Below are positions 44,470 to 53,738 of a stretch of 64,000 nucleotides of DNA, piece by piece. Positions within the stretch are counted from its first letter, which is position 1; each line of letters opens with the position of its first letter. The stretch spans positions 300,159 through 364,158 of the forward strand of contig NZ_VANR01000004.1 of NCBI RefSeq assembly GCF_005885675.1, read 5' to 3'. The notes beneath the pieces are model-generated. The model saw nothing but the letters and a program-made list of their open reading frames with translations, was not told the origin of the DNA and searched no databases. A program made the position numbers and the translations under genes. This stretch comes from Polaribacter aestuariivivens (lineage in GTDB: Bacteria > Bacteroidota > Bacteroidia > Flavobacteriales > Flavobacteriaceae).

Positions 44470-45270
44470 ATGAATTTTTTGAAATCAATTAAAGTCGTAT
44501 TATTTTTATTTGGAATTTTTTCCAATCAATTAATTTTTGGGCAATTTACAGTACCTGAAAAACCAAAAAATCAAACAAGTGTTTACGATTATGCAAAACT
44601 ACTTACAGATAGTCAAAAAACAAATTTAGAAAATAAACTTGTTCGATATTCAGATTCTACATCAACACAAATTGTTGTCATTGTTATAGAAACCACTAAT
44701 AAAGAAAGTATTGGAATTCTCGCTCCAAGATGGGCACAAAAATGGGGAATTGGACAAGCTAAAGAAGACAATGGAATACTAATTTTATTAGCCGAAAAAG
44801 ATCGAAAAATTTGGATTGCTCCAGGTTATGGAATTGAGCCAATTTTAACTGCTGGAATTGTTGGAGAAATTACAAGAAACGTAATTATTCCAGAATTTAA
44901 AAGAGGTAATTTTTATGCAGGCTTAGATAAAGGTACAGATGTAATATTTCAATTATTAAATGGTGAATACAAAGGAACTCGTAAAGAAAGTACCAAAGGT
45001 TTTGACCCCGGAATTATATTTTTTATCATTATCATAATTATATTTTTTATTATCATTTCTAGAGGTAATAAAAATAATGGAAGTGGAGGCAAGCGTTTTA
45101 GAAGAGGTTCTTTAGCAGATACAATTTTTGATACCATTATTTTAAGTAACGCTGGTAGAGGTGGAGGAAGTTTTGGTGGCGGTTTTGGAGGTTCTTCCTC
45201 TGGAGGTGGTTTTGGTGGCGGATTTGGTGGAGGTGGATTTAGTGGAGGTGGAGCTGGTGGAAGCTGGTAA
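44470..45270 (+). CDS. TPM-domain protein with membrane helix and Gly-rich tail (YgcG type)
   Basis: 266 residues: signal peptide (ending LIFGQF), TPM domain (VYDYAKLLTDSQKTNLENKL, then QIVVIVIETTNKESI and IWIAPGYGIEPILTAG), a membrane helix IIFFIIIIIIFFIII at about residue 180, and a C-terminal tail of mostly Gly, Ser and Phe. This domain order is the common form found next to LemA in many bacteria. The tail resembles other surface-facing Gly-rich proteins. It shares the lemA operon. Confidence 0.93.
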   Translation: MNFLKSIKVVLFLFGIFSNQLIFGQFTVPEKPKNQTSVYDYAKLLTDSQKTNLENKLVRYSDSTSTQIVVIVIETTNKESIGILAPRWAQKWGIGQAKEDNGILILLAEKDRKIWIAPGYGIEPILTAGIVGEITRNVIIPEFKRGNFYAGLDKGTDVIFQLLNGEYKGTRKESTKGFDPGIIFFIIIIIIFFIIISRGNKNNGSGGKRFRRGSLADTIFDTIILSNAGRGGGSFGGGFGGSSSGGGFGGGFGGGGFSGGGAGGSW

Positions 45271-45324
45271 TAATACTTTACGGAACACTTTTTGATGGTA
45301 TTAAAGAAAAAAATAGTTGTTTTT

Positions 45325-46170
45325 ATGTTGAAGAAAATTTCGTTTGTATTAAGTTTTTTATTGTTGATGAGTTGTCAGAATTTTGGACAGCTAAAAATGT
45401 TAGCAGATTTACCAAAATCTTTAGATGAAGTTTCTGGAACAGAAATAGTACCAAAGTCCGATTTAATTTGGATGATAAATGACGGAGGAAATAAACCAGA
45501 GTTATTTGGTTTAAATGAAGAGGGAGAAATCATTAAAGAAATTTATATAAAAGCTAAAAATCACGATTGGGAAGATTTGACTTCCGATGAAAATGGAAAT
45601 ATTTACATTGGTGATTTTGGAAATAATTATAGTAAAAGAGAAAATTTGTCTATCATTATTGTTGAGCAAAACGAATTAGATGAAAAGAATGCTGAGGTAG
45701 ATGAAATAGAATTTGAATACCCAAATCAAAATAAATTTCCACCAAAGAAAGAAAATCGTTTTTTTGATGCCGAAAGTTTTTTTTACTTCAATAAATCATT
45801 ATACATTTTAACGAAAAGTAGAGTAAAAGGAAATTACGGTAAAACCACTTTGTATAAAATTCCTGCCAAAAAAGGTGAATACACTGCTGAAATTGTTGAT
45901 GAATTCGAAAACTGTAACGATTTAGAATGCTGGATTACTTCTGCAGATATTTCTAATGATGGAAAAAAAGTAGCACTACTTTCTCAAAAAAACGTTTTAA
46001 TTTTTACAGATTTTAAAGGAGATAAATTTTTGTCTGGTAACGTAAGAAAAATTGAATTAACGCACCGTTCTCAAAAAGAAAGCATCACTTTTAAAAATAA
46101 TAATACTTTATTAATTACTGATGAAAAAGCCCACGGAACTGGAGGTAATTTATATGAATTAAAAATTTAA
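45325..46170 (+). CDS. Predicted lipoprotein, beta-propeller-like
   Basis: 281 residues from the ATG at 45325. The signal ends LLLMSCQN, so it is a lipoprotein. The mature part contains repeated DxDGNxYxGDFGNN-like turns (DENGNIYIGDFGNN) and segments such as LIWMINDGGNKPELFGLNEEGEI that suggest a beta-propeller. No function is recognised. A start 33 bases upstream is open but would bury the signal peptide. The stop codon interlocks with that of the convergent DUF423 gene at 46167-46170. Confidence 0.75.
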   Translation: MLKKISFVLSFLLLMSCQNFGQLKMLADLPKSLDEVSGTEIVPKSDLIWMINDGGNKPELFGLNEEGEIIKEIYIKAKNHDWEDLTSDENGNIYIGDFGNNYSKRENLSIIIVEQNELDEKNAEVDEIEFEYPNQNKFPPKKENRFFDAESFFYFNKSLYILTKSRVKGNYGKTTLYKIPAKKGEYTAEIVDEFENCNDLECWITSADISNDGKKVALLSQKNVLIFTDFKGDKFLSGNVRKIELTHRSQKESITFKNNNTLLITDEKAHGTGGNLYELKI

Positions 46171-46556
46171 ATAATTATTAGATAACTATATTTATAAATT
46201 AATAACGCCCAACCTAAAGCTAAAAACAAACCTCCTAAAGGTGTAATTGGTCCTAAAAATTTTAACTTCTTATTATTAGCAGAGGATAATACTAGCCCGT
46301 AAATAGAAAAAGAAAATAAAAAAACTCCAATAATTATTGTATTTATAATATAGCAATCAATTGTAATTTCGTTGTTTAGCTGAAAACCTAAAGCTAACAA
46401 TAAAATTGCATGATACATTTGATATTTTACTCCTGTTTCAAAACTCTGTAGTTGTTCAGCTGTTAATTTCTTCTTTAATAAATGCGCACCAAAGGCACCC
46501 AAAATAATTGCTGTAAAACCAAAAATTGCCCCAAATAAAATTGCTGTAAAACTCAT
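46167..46556 (-). CDS. DUF423 membrane protein
   Basis: 129 residues with four hydrophobic segments. It starts ILFGAIFGFTAIILGAFGAHLLKKKLT, then TGVKYQMYHAILLLALGF, then FLGPITPLGGLFLALGWALLIY, the conserved pattern of DUF423 (YgdD-type) inner-membrane proteins. Function unknown. It starts 4 bases after the phosphoesterase-barrel gene and is the last gene in that operon. Confidence 0.92.
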   Translation of the reverse strand: MSFTAILFGAIFGFTAIILGAFGAHLLKKKLTAEQLQSFETGVKYQMYHAILLLALGFQLNNEITIDCYIINTIIIGVFLFSFSIYGLVLSSANNKKLKFLGPITPLGGLFLALGWALLIYKYSYLIII

Positions 46557-46560
46557 ACTA

Positions 46561-49500
46561 TTAAAAATCGAAACCTAAATTAAAGGTTATTCTCAAACCA
46601 TCATCACTATTAAATGCTCCTAAACTTCCTGAAAAAATATTGGCAGCATTAATAAAAAAACCACCACCATAAGAAGTATTAGGTGTGTTAGATTCCATTG
46701 GTGTTACCATTAAGTTGTTTGGAGTTCCCCATACTTTACCATAATCAAAACCACCAAAAATGCCTAAGTTTATTGGTAAAATAGCAGTTCTAAGGTTGCT
46801 AATATTGTAACGCACATCTGTTGTGTGATAAAATGCGTTTTTACCAGTAAATCGTTCGTTTCTGTAACCTCTTAAACCTTCATTACCACCAATAGTTGCA
46901 GCTTGATAAAACTCAAAATCATTTCCAAAGATAAAGTGACCATCAACCTTAGAGGCCAAAACCAACTTTCCATTTGGTATTAATTTATGTGTTACCGCTA
47001 AAGATGTTGTTGCATATGAGAAATTTCGAGTACTGTTTAAGCTTCTTGTATGGCCCAAAAGAGCATTAAACTCAACACCTAAAGTTGGAAAAGATGGATT
47101 GTCTGAGTGATGATAATAGTAACTAGCTTCTGTATTAAAGAATTTTTGAGCTCTAAAAACTCTACTTGTTTCTGGTAATTGAGTTTCTAAAAACCTGTTT
47201 TCTGTTCTTTCTACATCAAATTGTTCAAAACTTGTAGAAAGCTTTATTTGTGCGCCCAAATCTCCACGATATTGTAAAAATGTACCTAGTTTTAATTTAC
47301 CTATTTTAACTCTGTTGTAATCTCTGTCTTGCAAATCATCTGCTTGTGGATTGTATGAGTTGTTACCATATCCAAAAAAGTTTTTGGCGTAGTTCGGACT
47401 ATTAAACTCAGCATCTATTCCTAAGTTTAATTTATCTAAAATATGGGCAAATTCACCATCATAGGTTATTTCATAACCTCCAGTCGCAAAATAATAATAG
47501 GCTGCAACAATATGCTGTCTTGTAAATGGATTTCTTTCAAAATTATTTGCTTGATATGTGTTTTTCACACCAAGTTTTACACCATCATCTGGATTGAATC
47601 CTATTGCAGGTGAAATAAGGTTGGTTGTATTTTTAAGCTTTTTATAATTATAGGTATTCGTGTTGTAATCGTCAGTTAATTTTTTATGAATGTTTTTGGT
47701 TTTAAAGGTGTTTTTCTTAGTTTTTTGGTCGTAAACTTTTACATTTTGTTTGTTGTTAATTTCATAAATGTCGTTATTTAATCCACCAATAATTTTTAAT
47801 TTTATAGTTTTATTTCCATTTTCACCGTTTAAAACAAAAACATCGTCATCATCTAAACCATAGATCCAAATTTCCTTTGTAATTTTTTGATTATAGGTTC
47901 TGTTATGAACTATATCTGCTTTTTTACCATCTTTAATTCTGTAAACAGTAATTCTTGTATCACCATTAGGAAAACGCTCCATTTCAAACCAATCATCTTT
48001 GTTGGTTCCTGTTATTACTTGAAAACTATTTAAAAAATTAAAATACTTATCAGATATTTTCTTTAAGTTTTTTCTTCTTCCTTTTAGTTTCTTTTTTATA
48101 TTTTCTGTTGTTTTTCCTACTACTTCTTTCGGGAATTTCGCAAAAGCATTTTCTATTACGCTATCTGTTATTTGGTTTTGTATGATTGCAACCTGTTTGT
48201 CCCAAATTTTTTTGTCAGATTCTCTTATGAAACGCATATCTAAAGGATAAGCAGACAAACTAAATTGTTCTGGTTTTTCAATATCTTCTTCATAAGAACG
48301 CATTCCTTTTAAAGCAGGAATTGTTTTTGTTAGTAAACTCATTAAAATTCCATCACCAAAAACGGAAAAAGCTTGATCTCTATCTCTTGGAACAGGTCTG
48401 TAAATTACTCTATCTTTTTCTTCAAATTCAGCCCACCTCCATTGATCTTGGTGTCTGTCCCAATCTCCAATTAACATATCAAATAAACGTGCTCGAATAT
48501 AAGATGCTTCATCTAGCTGATATTTTTCGTCTTTTGCTAAGTTTTTTCTTAAATCGTCTGTACTTATAATTTCATTTGAAAAACCAAAGTTTGCTTTATC
48601 ACCATGACCATCAGCAGTTCTTGCTTCGATCATGTACAATTCGTCACCAAAATATGCATTAAACTCTCCAAGTTGAGGTTGTTTGGGTACATAAAAAAGT
48701 ATGGGTTTTGTATGATAAACATCTATAGCTTCAGCTAATTTTTCTATAGTGAATGGTGCGTATGGATGAGAGCCAGTAAATACGTCTAACAATAAATCTT
48801 CCGTATAAGTTTTTTTAAATTGCCCTTCTACATATTGATCTTTAAACGCAACAGCTTGCAAATATTGTGTAGCATTTTTACGCAATGCTCTCATTACATA
48901 TTCTCTACCTTCTTTGTCTTCTAAACGTAAAGATTTGGATTGGTGTCCACCACCTTTTCTAACAGGTTTTAAACCACCAAAAAGGGTGTCTAAACTTACA
49001 GTTGGTGCAGAAATTTTTTTACCAAAGTATTTACGATATCTTTTACCCCAAAGCAAACTAAAAACTTGTCCTTTATCTACTTCTTTATCTTTATAAATAG
49101 AAGCTTCTTTTTTGCTTAAATTTAAATTTTTAAAATCTGTAAATTCAATAATACTATCTTTTTTAAAAACATTGGCTTCAAAAACAATTTTACGTTCTTT
49201 AGCAGTGTAAAAATGTACTGTTGCAGCACCATCATCATAAATATCTAATCTTGCAAAACCTTGAGTTCCGTATGAAAAAATACCTCCATTTACATTTTTT
49301 GTAGCTGTTGTTTTAGAACCAGAACCGCTTACAATTTGTGGAATATTGTCTTGAACAATATATTGTATACTATGCTCATGACCAGAAACAAAAATTACTT
49401 TTTCGTGTTGTTGAGAAATGGTAATGATGCGTTTTCTTAATTGATTGTATTTTTCGTTTTGCTGATCTGTATTGGTAACTCCAGAAGCTTTTCTAAGAAT

Positions 49501-50259
49501 GTTTAAAGCAGAACCAAAAATAGGCAAAGGCTTCATGTGACTTTTGAAGGAGTAATAACCACCATGAGGTCCATTTGTAAACATTGGATGGTGTAAAGCA
49601 ATTAAGGTTGTTTTTCCTTGAGATTTTTTGAGCATTCCTTCAAATTCTTCAAAGAATTTTTCTCTGGTTTTTATTTCACATTCATCATTTATTCCTGGGT
49701 GATTGTCCCAATTGGTAACAAACCAATGAGAATCTACTACAACAATGTTAATATCGTCTGAAACTTCAATTTTTTCTAACGGACAACCATTTTCTGGTTG
49801 AAAAGTATTTTTTCCTAAAGCTTTTTCTACTAATTTTTCTTGTCTTTTTAAACCTTTTAAACCACTATACCAATCATGGTTTCCTGGAATAACTAGTGTT
49901 TTTCCTGGGAACTTTTTTCCTATTTCTGTTTGTACTTTTAAGCGGTGTTCAGCGAGTTTGTACCCTTTCGAGTTTTCTTTTGGAATTCCTCTAGGATAAA
50001 CATTATCACCTAAATAAATAAGTGTTGAGTTTTTTTTAGCTTTTAAGATTTCTTGAGATAAATATGATAATGCAGAATCACGCCTGTACAAATCAGAATT
50101 ACCAGCGTCACCAATCAAGTAAAATGAGTGTATTACCTTAGATGTATTTTTTTTAGGTGTAAATTTATGACCATTTTTTACCTGCATTTCTATAGTTGCA
50201 CAAGAGTAAATTAATGTCAATAAAAAAAATAAAAGAGCTGTTTTCTTAATCAATTTCAT
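46561..50259 (-). CDS. Metallophosphoesterase - kinase-like region - outer membrane barrel fusion
   Basis: 1232 residues with a signal peptide whose end (TLIYSCAT) suggests lipidation. Residues 45-300 form a metallophosphoesterase with all five motifs: FYLIGDAGNSD, YLGDNVYPRG, VIPGNHDW, ALHHPMF and SGHEHS. Residues 430-700 hold a region resembling an atypical kinase: GGGHQSKSLRLEDKEGREYV, then GDWDRH (D601-H603), and PRDRDQAF (about 624-631). The last 370 residues form a BamA/surface-antigen barrel with GGNEGLRGYRNERFTGKN and a final strand ending LGFDF. The phosphoesterase would thus sit at the outer membrane. The kinase reading is inference. Confidence 0.88.
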   Translation of the reverse strand: MKLIKKTALLFFLLTLIYSCATIEMQVKNGHKFTPKKNTSKVIHSFYLIGDAGNSDLYRRDSALSYLSQEILKAKKNSTLIYLGDNVYPRGIPKENSKGYKLAEHRLKVQTEIGKKFPGKTLVIPGNHDWYSGLKGLKRQEKLVEKALGKNTFQPENGCPLEKIEVSDDINIVVVDSHWFVTNWDNHPGINDECEIKTREKFFEEFEGMLKKSQGKTTLIALHHPMFTNGPHGGYYSFKSHMKPLPIFGSALNILRKASGVTNTDQQNEKYNQLRKRIITISQQHEKVIFVSGHEHSIQYIVQDNIPQIVSGSGSKTTATKNVNGGIFSYGTQGFARLDIYDDGAATVHFYTAKERKIVFEANVFKKDSIIEFTDFKNLNLSKKEASIYKDKEVDKGQVFSLLWGKRYRKYFGKKISAPTVSLDTLFGGLKPVRKGGGHQSKSLRLEDKEGREYVMRALRKNATQYLQAVAFKDQYVEGQFKKTYTEDLLLDVFTGSHPYAPFTIEKLAEAIDVYHTKPILFYVPKQPQLGEFNAYFGDELYMIEARTADGHGDKANFGFSNEIISTDDLRKNLAKDEKYQLDEASYIRARLFDMLIGDWDRHQDQWRWAEFEEKDRVIYRPVPRDRDQAFSVFGDGILMSLLTKTIPALKGMRSYEEDIEKPEQFSLSAYPLDMRFIRESDKKIWDKQVAIIQNQITDSVIENAFAKFPKEVVGKTTENIKKKLKGRRKNLKKISDKYFNFLNSFQVITGTNKDDWFEMERFPNGDTRITVYRIKDGKKADIVHNRTYNQKITKEIWIYGLDDDDVFVLNGENGNKTIKLKIIGGLNNDIYEINNKQNVKVYDQKTKKNTFKTKNIHKKLTDDYNTNTYNYKKLKNTTNLISPAIGFNPDDGVKLGVKNTYQANNFERNPFTRQHIVAAYYYFATGGYEITYDGEFAHILDKLNLGIDAEFNSPNYAKNFFGYGNNSYNPQADDLQDRDYNRVKIGKLKLGTFLQYRGDLGAQIKLSTSFEQFDVERTENRFLETQLPETSRVFRAQKFFNTEASYYYHHSDNPSFPTLGVEFNALLGHTRSLNSTRNFSYATTSLAVTHKLIPNGKLVLASKVDGHFIFGNDFEFYQAATIGGNEGLRGYRNERFTGKNAFYHTTDVRYNISNLRTAILPINLGIFGGFDYGKVWGTPNNLMVTPMESNTPNTSYGGGFFINAANIFSGSLGAFNSDDGLRITFNLGFDF

Positions 50260-50272
50260 TTTGTAAAAATAA

Positions 50273-50866
50273 CTAATTTAAAATAGATTTTTTAAAGGTT
50301 TCTAAGTCTTTTTCGGTATCAATATCTAAGAAGTTTGTATTGTTTTTAGAAAGTATTACCTCTTTATTTTCTTTTAAAAGTTCTTTGGCTCCAAAATCAC
50401 CATTTATCAATTTTAATTTTGAAAAATAATTTTGAGGAAATATAGCAGGTACTCCTGGTTTGTTCTTGTAATTAGATGCAATTATTTTTGAAGTGTCTTT
50501 GGAAAATTGATTTATTAAACCAAATAAATACTCTTTTTCTATGGCAGGTTGATCTGCTAACAGAATTAAAACACCAGTATATTTTCCTTTTAAAGTAAGG
50601 TGATTTATTCCAGCAACTATGCTAGAACTTAAACCATGGTTATAATTATTGTTATAAATAAAGTGAATGTTTGCAGAAGATATTTCACTTCTAATTAAAT
50701 CAGCATTTGCTCCTAAAACACAGTAAACATGATTTCTACGAATTGCTTTTGCTTTGTTTAAAACTGTTTCTAGTAAAAAATTGTTACCAATTTTAACCAG
50801 TTGTTTAGGAGTTTTCATTCGTGAAGATTTTCCTGCGGCTAAAACCAAAATTGCAATATTTTCCAT
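50273..50866 (-). CDS. mocA: Molybdenum cofactor cytidylyltransferase-like nucleotidyltransferase
   Basis: 197 residues of the MobA-like NTP transferase family. The signature is ILVLAAGKSSRMKTPKQLVKIG at the N-terminus, then GVLILLADQPAIEKEYL with the metal Asp, and GDFGAKELL. In family terms it attaches CMP or another nucleotide to molybdopterin. It lies directly downstream of an XdhC-family gene (2 bases), the usual pairing for maturation of xanthine-dehydrogenase-type molybdoenzymes. No such enzyme is encoded within this window. Confidence 0.85.
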   Translation of the reverse strand: MENIAILVLAAGKSSRMKTPKQLVKIGNNFLLETVLNKAKAIRRNHVYCVLGANADLIRSEISSANIHFIYNNNYNHGLSSSIVAGINHLTLKGKYTGVLILLADQPAIEKEYLFGLINQFSKDTSKIIASNYKNKPGVPAIFPQNYFSKLKLINGDFGAKELLKENKEVILSKNNTNFLDIDTEKDLETFKKSILN

Positions 50867-50868
50867 AT

Positions 50869-51888
50869 TTAATTGTGAATTTTGCCTGTTACTTTTCTCA
50901 GCGAAAAAGGTTCTTTATTTCTTATAACAGATAAAATTTCAGCAATAATAGAAACCGCAATTTCTTCTGGTGTTTTTGCGCCAATATGCAAACCTGCAGG
51001 TGTATAAATACAATCTAAAAATTCTTCTGAAGTTTCTGGTGCAAAGTCAAAAAGCTCGTTAAATAATTTTTCTCTTCTTTTAGGTGCGCCTAAAATGCCT
51101 ATATATTTTGGCTGATGTTTAGATAATTGAACCAAGTATTTTAAATCTTGTACATAGCTATGATTCATTATTACTATAGCAGTATTTTTTTCTATTTCTG
51201 AAAACTGAATTGTTTCAGGTATTTCGCCAACAACCGAATTTGCTCCTGGAAAATCACTTATTTGTTTGCTATCTTTTGCGGAGGTAATTACATGAATTTT
51301 CCAACCTAAGTTAGACGCAATTTTACAAAGTTTTACAGCATCGTGTTCACCTCCAATAATTATTAATTGAAAACAAGGTTGAAGTATTTGAGTAAATTTT
51401 TCTAAATTATTTTTTACGTTATCATCAAAAAAGTTTGAAAACGTGAACTGTTTCTTGTTTTCTAGAGTAATTATAGAACCAAAATTACCATGAGCTTCAT
51501 CATCTTTTAAAAAAAAGCTTTCAATTTTTACTGTTTCTCTATTCGTATCTACTTTAGAAAAAGCAGTTTTAAAATCATCGGAAATAAAAAAAGGCTCTAA
51601 CAGAATGTATAAAATTCCTTCACAGCCCAATCTATACCTACCATCATAGGTAATTATTTTTGAGGTATTATTTTTAAAAACAGTTTTTGCTCTTTGTATG
51701 ATTTCTTTTTCTACACAACCACCACTAACTGCGCCAACAGAATTTAAATCTTCAGAAATTAACATACGAACTCCAGGTTTTCGGTACGAAGAACCATCTA
51801 AATCAACCACAGTTGCTAATACATTTTTTAGTCCTTTTTGCTGATTGATAACACCTTGCTCTATAATTTGTTTGAGTTCGTGAAACAT
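50869..51888 (-). CDS. XdhC/CoxI-family molybdoenzyme maturation factor
   Basis: 339 residues. The N-terminal XdhC domain contains LATVVDLDGSSYRKPGVRMLISEDLNSVGAVSGGCVE. The C-terminal Rossmann domain begins FQLIIIGGEHDAVKLCKIASNLGW, followed by DSKQISDFPGAN and CIYTPAGLHIGAKTPEEIAVSIIAEIL. XdhC proteins bind the molybdenum cofactor and insert it, sulfurated, into xanthine-dehydrogenase-type enzymes. It is the first gene of the operon with mocA, and no target enzyme is nearby. Confidence 0.9.
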   Translation of the reverse strand: MFHELKQIIEQGVINQQKGLKNVLATVVDLDGSSYRKPGVRMLISEDLNSVGAVSGGCVEKEIIQRAKTVFKNNTSKIITYDGRYRLGCEGILYILLEPFFISDDFKTAFSKVDTNRETVKIESFFLKDDEAHGNFGSIITLENKKQFTFSNFFDDNVKNNLEKFTQILQPCFQLIIIGGEHDAVKLCKIASNLGWKIHVITSAKDSKQISDFPGANSVVGEIPETIQFSEIEKNTAIVIMNHSYVQDLKYLVQLSKHQPKYIGILGAPKRREKLFNELFDFAPETSEEFLDCIYTPAGLHIGAKTPEEIAVSIIAEILSVIRNKEPFSLRKVTGKIHN

Positions 51889-51935
51889 TAAAGTTTTAAT
51901 TTTAGGACTAAGATAAAACTTTAAAAGCGAATATT

Positions 51936-52421
51936 TTATTTTGAGTACTCAGAAAAACGCTTTAAAATTAATTTTAATTTTGGTTGAATATATTTTTCAC
52001 AAAACGGTTTTTGTGGGTTGTTTTTATAATAGTTTTGAAACTCTTTTGCAGAAGGTTTAAAATTGTTGAATTCTAATATTTTAGTAATTATTTTTTCTAA
52101 AAAATCACTTTGTAATTCATTAATTATGGTTGAAATTTCTTCTTTTTGATAATCTTTAAAATAATATATAGCAGACCTGTATTTTTCTCTCATAGAATGG
52201 TTACTCGTGCTTTTATGAGTTAAAAGATGTATTTCAATCAATGTTTTTAAATCGATTTTTGAATTGTCAAACTCAACAATAACAGCCTCAGAAAAAGAGG
52301 AGTTTTCACCTGTTGAAGAAACCCAACCTTGACTTACTTTTTCAACTCCAATTAAATGTTGAAACACAGCTTCTGTGCACCAATGGCAACCACCACCAAA
52401 AGCAATTTTAGTTAATTCCAT
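51936..52421 (-). CDS. Divergent peptide-methionine (S)-S-oxide reductase
   Basis: 161 residues from the ATG at 52421. It has the MsrA fold: IAFGGGCHWCTEAVFQHLIGVEKVSQGW, where C12 corresponds to the catalytic cysteine although GCFWC is here GCHWC, and a C-terminal AKEFQNYYKNNPQKPFC with a candidate resolving cysteine. It reduces methionine-S-sulfoxide. It is more diverged than the MsrA at 55572. The frame is open up to 52445, but the later ATG gives the normal MsrA start. It overlaps the end of the aldo/keto reductase gene by 10 bases. Confidence 0.85.
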   Translation of the reverse strand: MELTKIAFGGGCHWCTEAVFQHLIGVEKVSQGWVSSTGENSSFSEAVIVEFDNSKIDLKTLIEIHLLTHKSTSNHSMREKYRSAIYYFKDYQKEEISTIINELQSDFLEKIITKILEFNNFKPSAKEFQNYYKNNPQKPFCEKYIQPKLKLILKRFSEYSK

Positions 52422-53356
52422 TGAAGATTTTTTCTCTCTGTCCAATAAAATTTTGGAGCAGTTTTAAAAGAATTTAAAATTTCTATTTCTTCATGTGAAA
52501 GCGAAAAAGAATTTAATTTTAAATTTTCTTTCAATTGATTAGAAGTACTTGCGCCACTTAAAATAATAGAATTTGCAATGGTTTGTTTTACATATTTTAA
52601 AGAAATAGCATCCACACCTACATTATATTTTTTTGCCAAATTTTCTAAAATAGTGTACATTTTTAAGTAATGAGGATACTTTTTATTTCTAAAAACACGA
52701 CCATTTGCCAAAGCTTCTTTTACCACAATTGTTTTATTTTGATTGATTAACTTTTGGGAAATTTCTTTTAAAGTTTGATCTAAAAAATTATAGGTTACTT
52801 GAAATATATCGAATAAATGTTCTCCATCAATTACAACTTCTAATGCTTTTTTAATCACGTCCAATTGATTTGTTCCTGTTGTAGTTAAGCCTATTTTTAG
52901 GTGGTGTTTTTTCTTTAAAAAAGCCAGTTTTTCTAAAACTTGAGTATTTTCTAAAACACCAGTTTCTAATGTTGCAGAATGAATTTGATATACTTTTAAA
53001 CAGGGTAGTAATTTTTTAGAAAATTGCCACTGCTTGTTTAATTTGGCTAAACTGTGTTCTTTTACTTCGTGTACTTTCGCATTCGCATCAAAATTTGCGG
53101 TGTATGTATAGCCCCATTTTGTGGCAACTTCAATAGAAGTATCGTTTTTGGTTTGTAACCATTCTAACAACAATTCTTCTGCCAAACCATAACCTGGAGC
53201 TGTATCAAAATATCTGATTCCTAAATTATAGGCTTCTTCTAAAACAGAAAAACTTTCTTTTCTAAATTTTTCTAAATTAGAATTATCGCAACTTTCTTGA
53301 CGAACATTTATGTATTGTGGTCTTCCTAAAGCAGCAGTTCCAAGTCCTAAAGTCAT
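52412..53356 (-). CDS. Aldo/keto reductase
   Basis: 314 residues of the TIM-barrel family. The N-terminus has LGLGTAALGRPQYI, then YFDTAPGYGLAEELL with the catalytic Asp-Tyr, KWGYTY with Lys, and VYQIHSATLETG with His. The NADPH-binding C-terminal part is AISLKYVKQTIANSIILSGASTSNQLKENL. It reduces carbonyl compounds, but the substrate is unknown. It sits between two small genes, 1 base after the upstream unknown protein and overlapping the divergent msrA. Confidence 0.92.
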   Translation of the reverse strand: MTLGLGTAALGRPQYINVRQESCDNSNLEKFRKESFSVLEEAYNLGIRYFDTAPGYGLAEELLLEWLQTKNDTSIEVATKWGYTYTANFDANAKVHEVKEHSLAKLNKQWQFSKKLLPCLKVYQIHSATLETGVLENTQVLEKLAFLKKKHHLKIGLTTTGTNQLDVIKKALEVVIDGEHLFDIFQVTYNFLDQTLKEISQKLINQNKTIVVKEALANGRVFRNKKYPHYLKMYTILENLAKKYNVGVDAISLKYVKQTIANSIILSGASTSNQLKENLKLNSFSLSHEEIEILNSFKTAPKFYWTERKNLQWN

Positions 53357-53357
53357 G

Positions 53358-53609
53358 TTATGTAATTTTTATATTTTGTAAAAAGTGAATTACTTTTTGA
53401 GCCGCCATTTCACAAGGTTTTAATAATTCTTTTTTAGAAGTGATGTAATAATTTAAGCTGATAAAATTGGTACCTTGTAATTCTTTTCCGTAAATTTTAA
53501 AGGATTTTCCTGCATTAAAAGTCTGTTTTGTAATGCTGTATTTTTTATTTTCATAAATTCCTTCAGAATAGCCTTCTGGTAAATTATGTATATTTTTTAA
53601 AACATTCAT
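53358..53609 (-). CDS. Short conserved protein of unknown function
   Basis: 83 residues: MNVLKNIHNLPEGYSEGIYENKKYS and TKQTFNAGKSFKIYGKELQGTNFISLNYYIT, then a C-terminal helix LLKPCEMAAQKVIHFLQN with one cysteine. No domain is recognised. From memory, similar short flavobacterial proteins occur next to methionine sulfoxide reductases, which fits the context here. It starts the operon with the aldo/keto reductase and the divergent MsrA. Confidence 0.65.
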   Translation of the reverse strand: MNVLKNIHNLPEGYSEGIYENKKYSITKQTFNAGKSFKIYGKELQGTNFISLNYYITSKKELLKPCEMAAQKVIHFLQNIKIT

Positions 53610-53738
53610 TAGTTAAAATTTTAATCAGACTTATCAGTTTTTTTTAGTTGAAATTGTCTTTTTAAGCAAAATGTAATGAAGTCAATAAACCTTAAAATTA
53701 AATTTCTCCACAAGGTTGCAATGACAAATAATTACATT

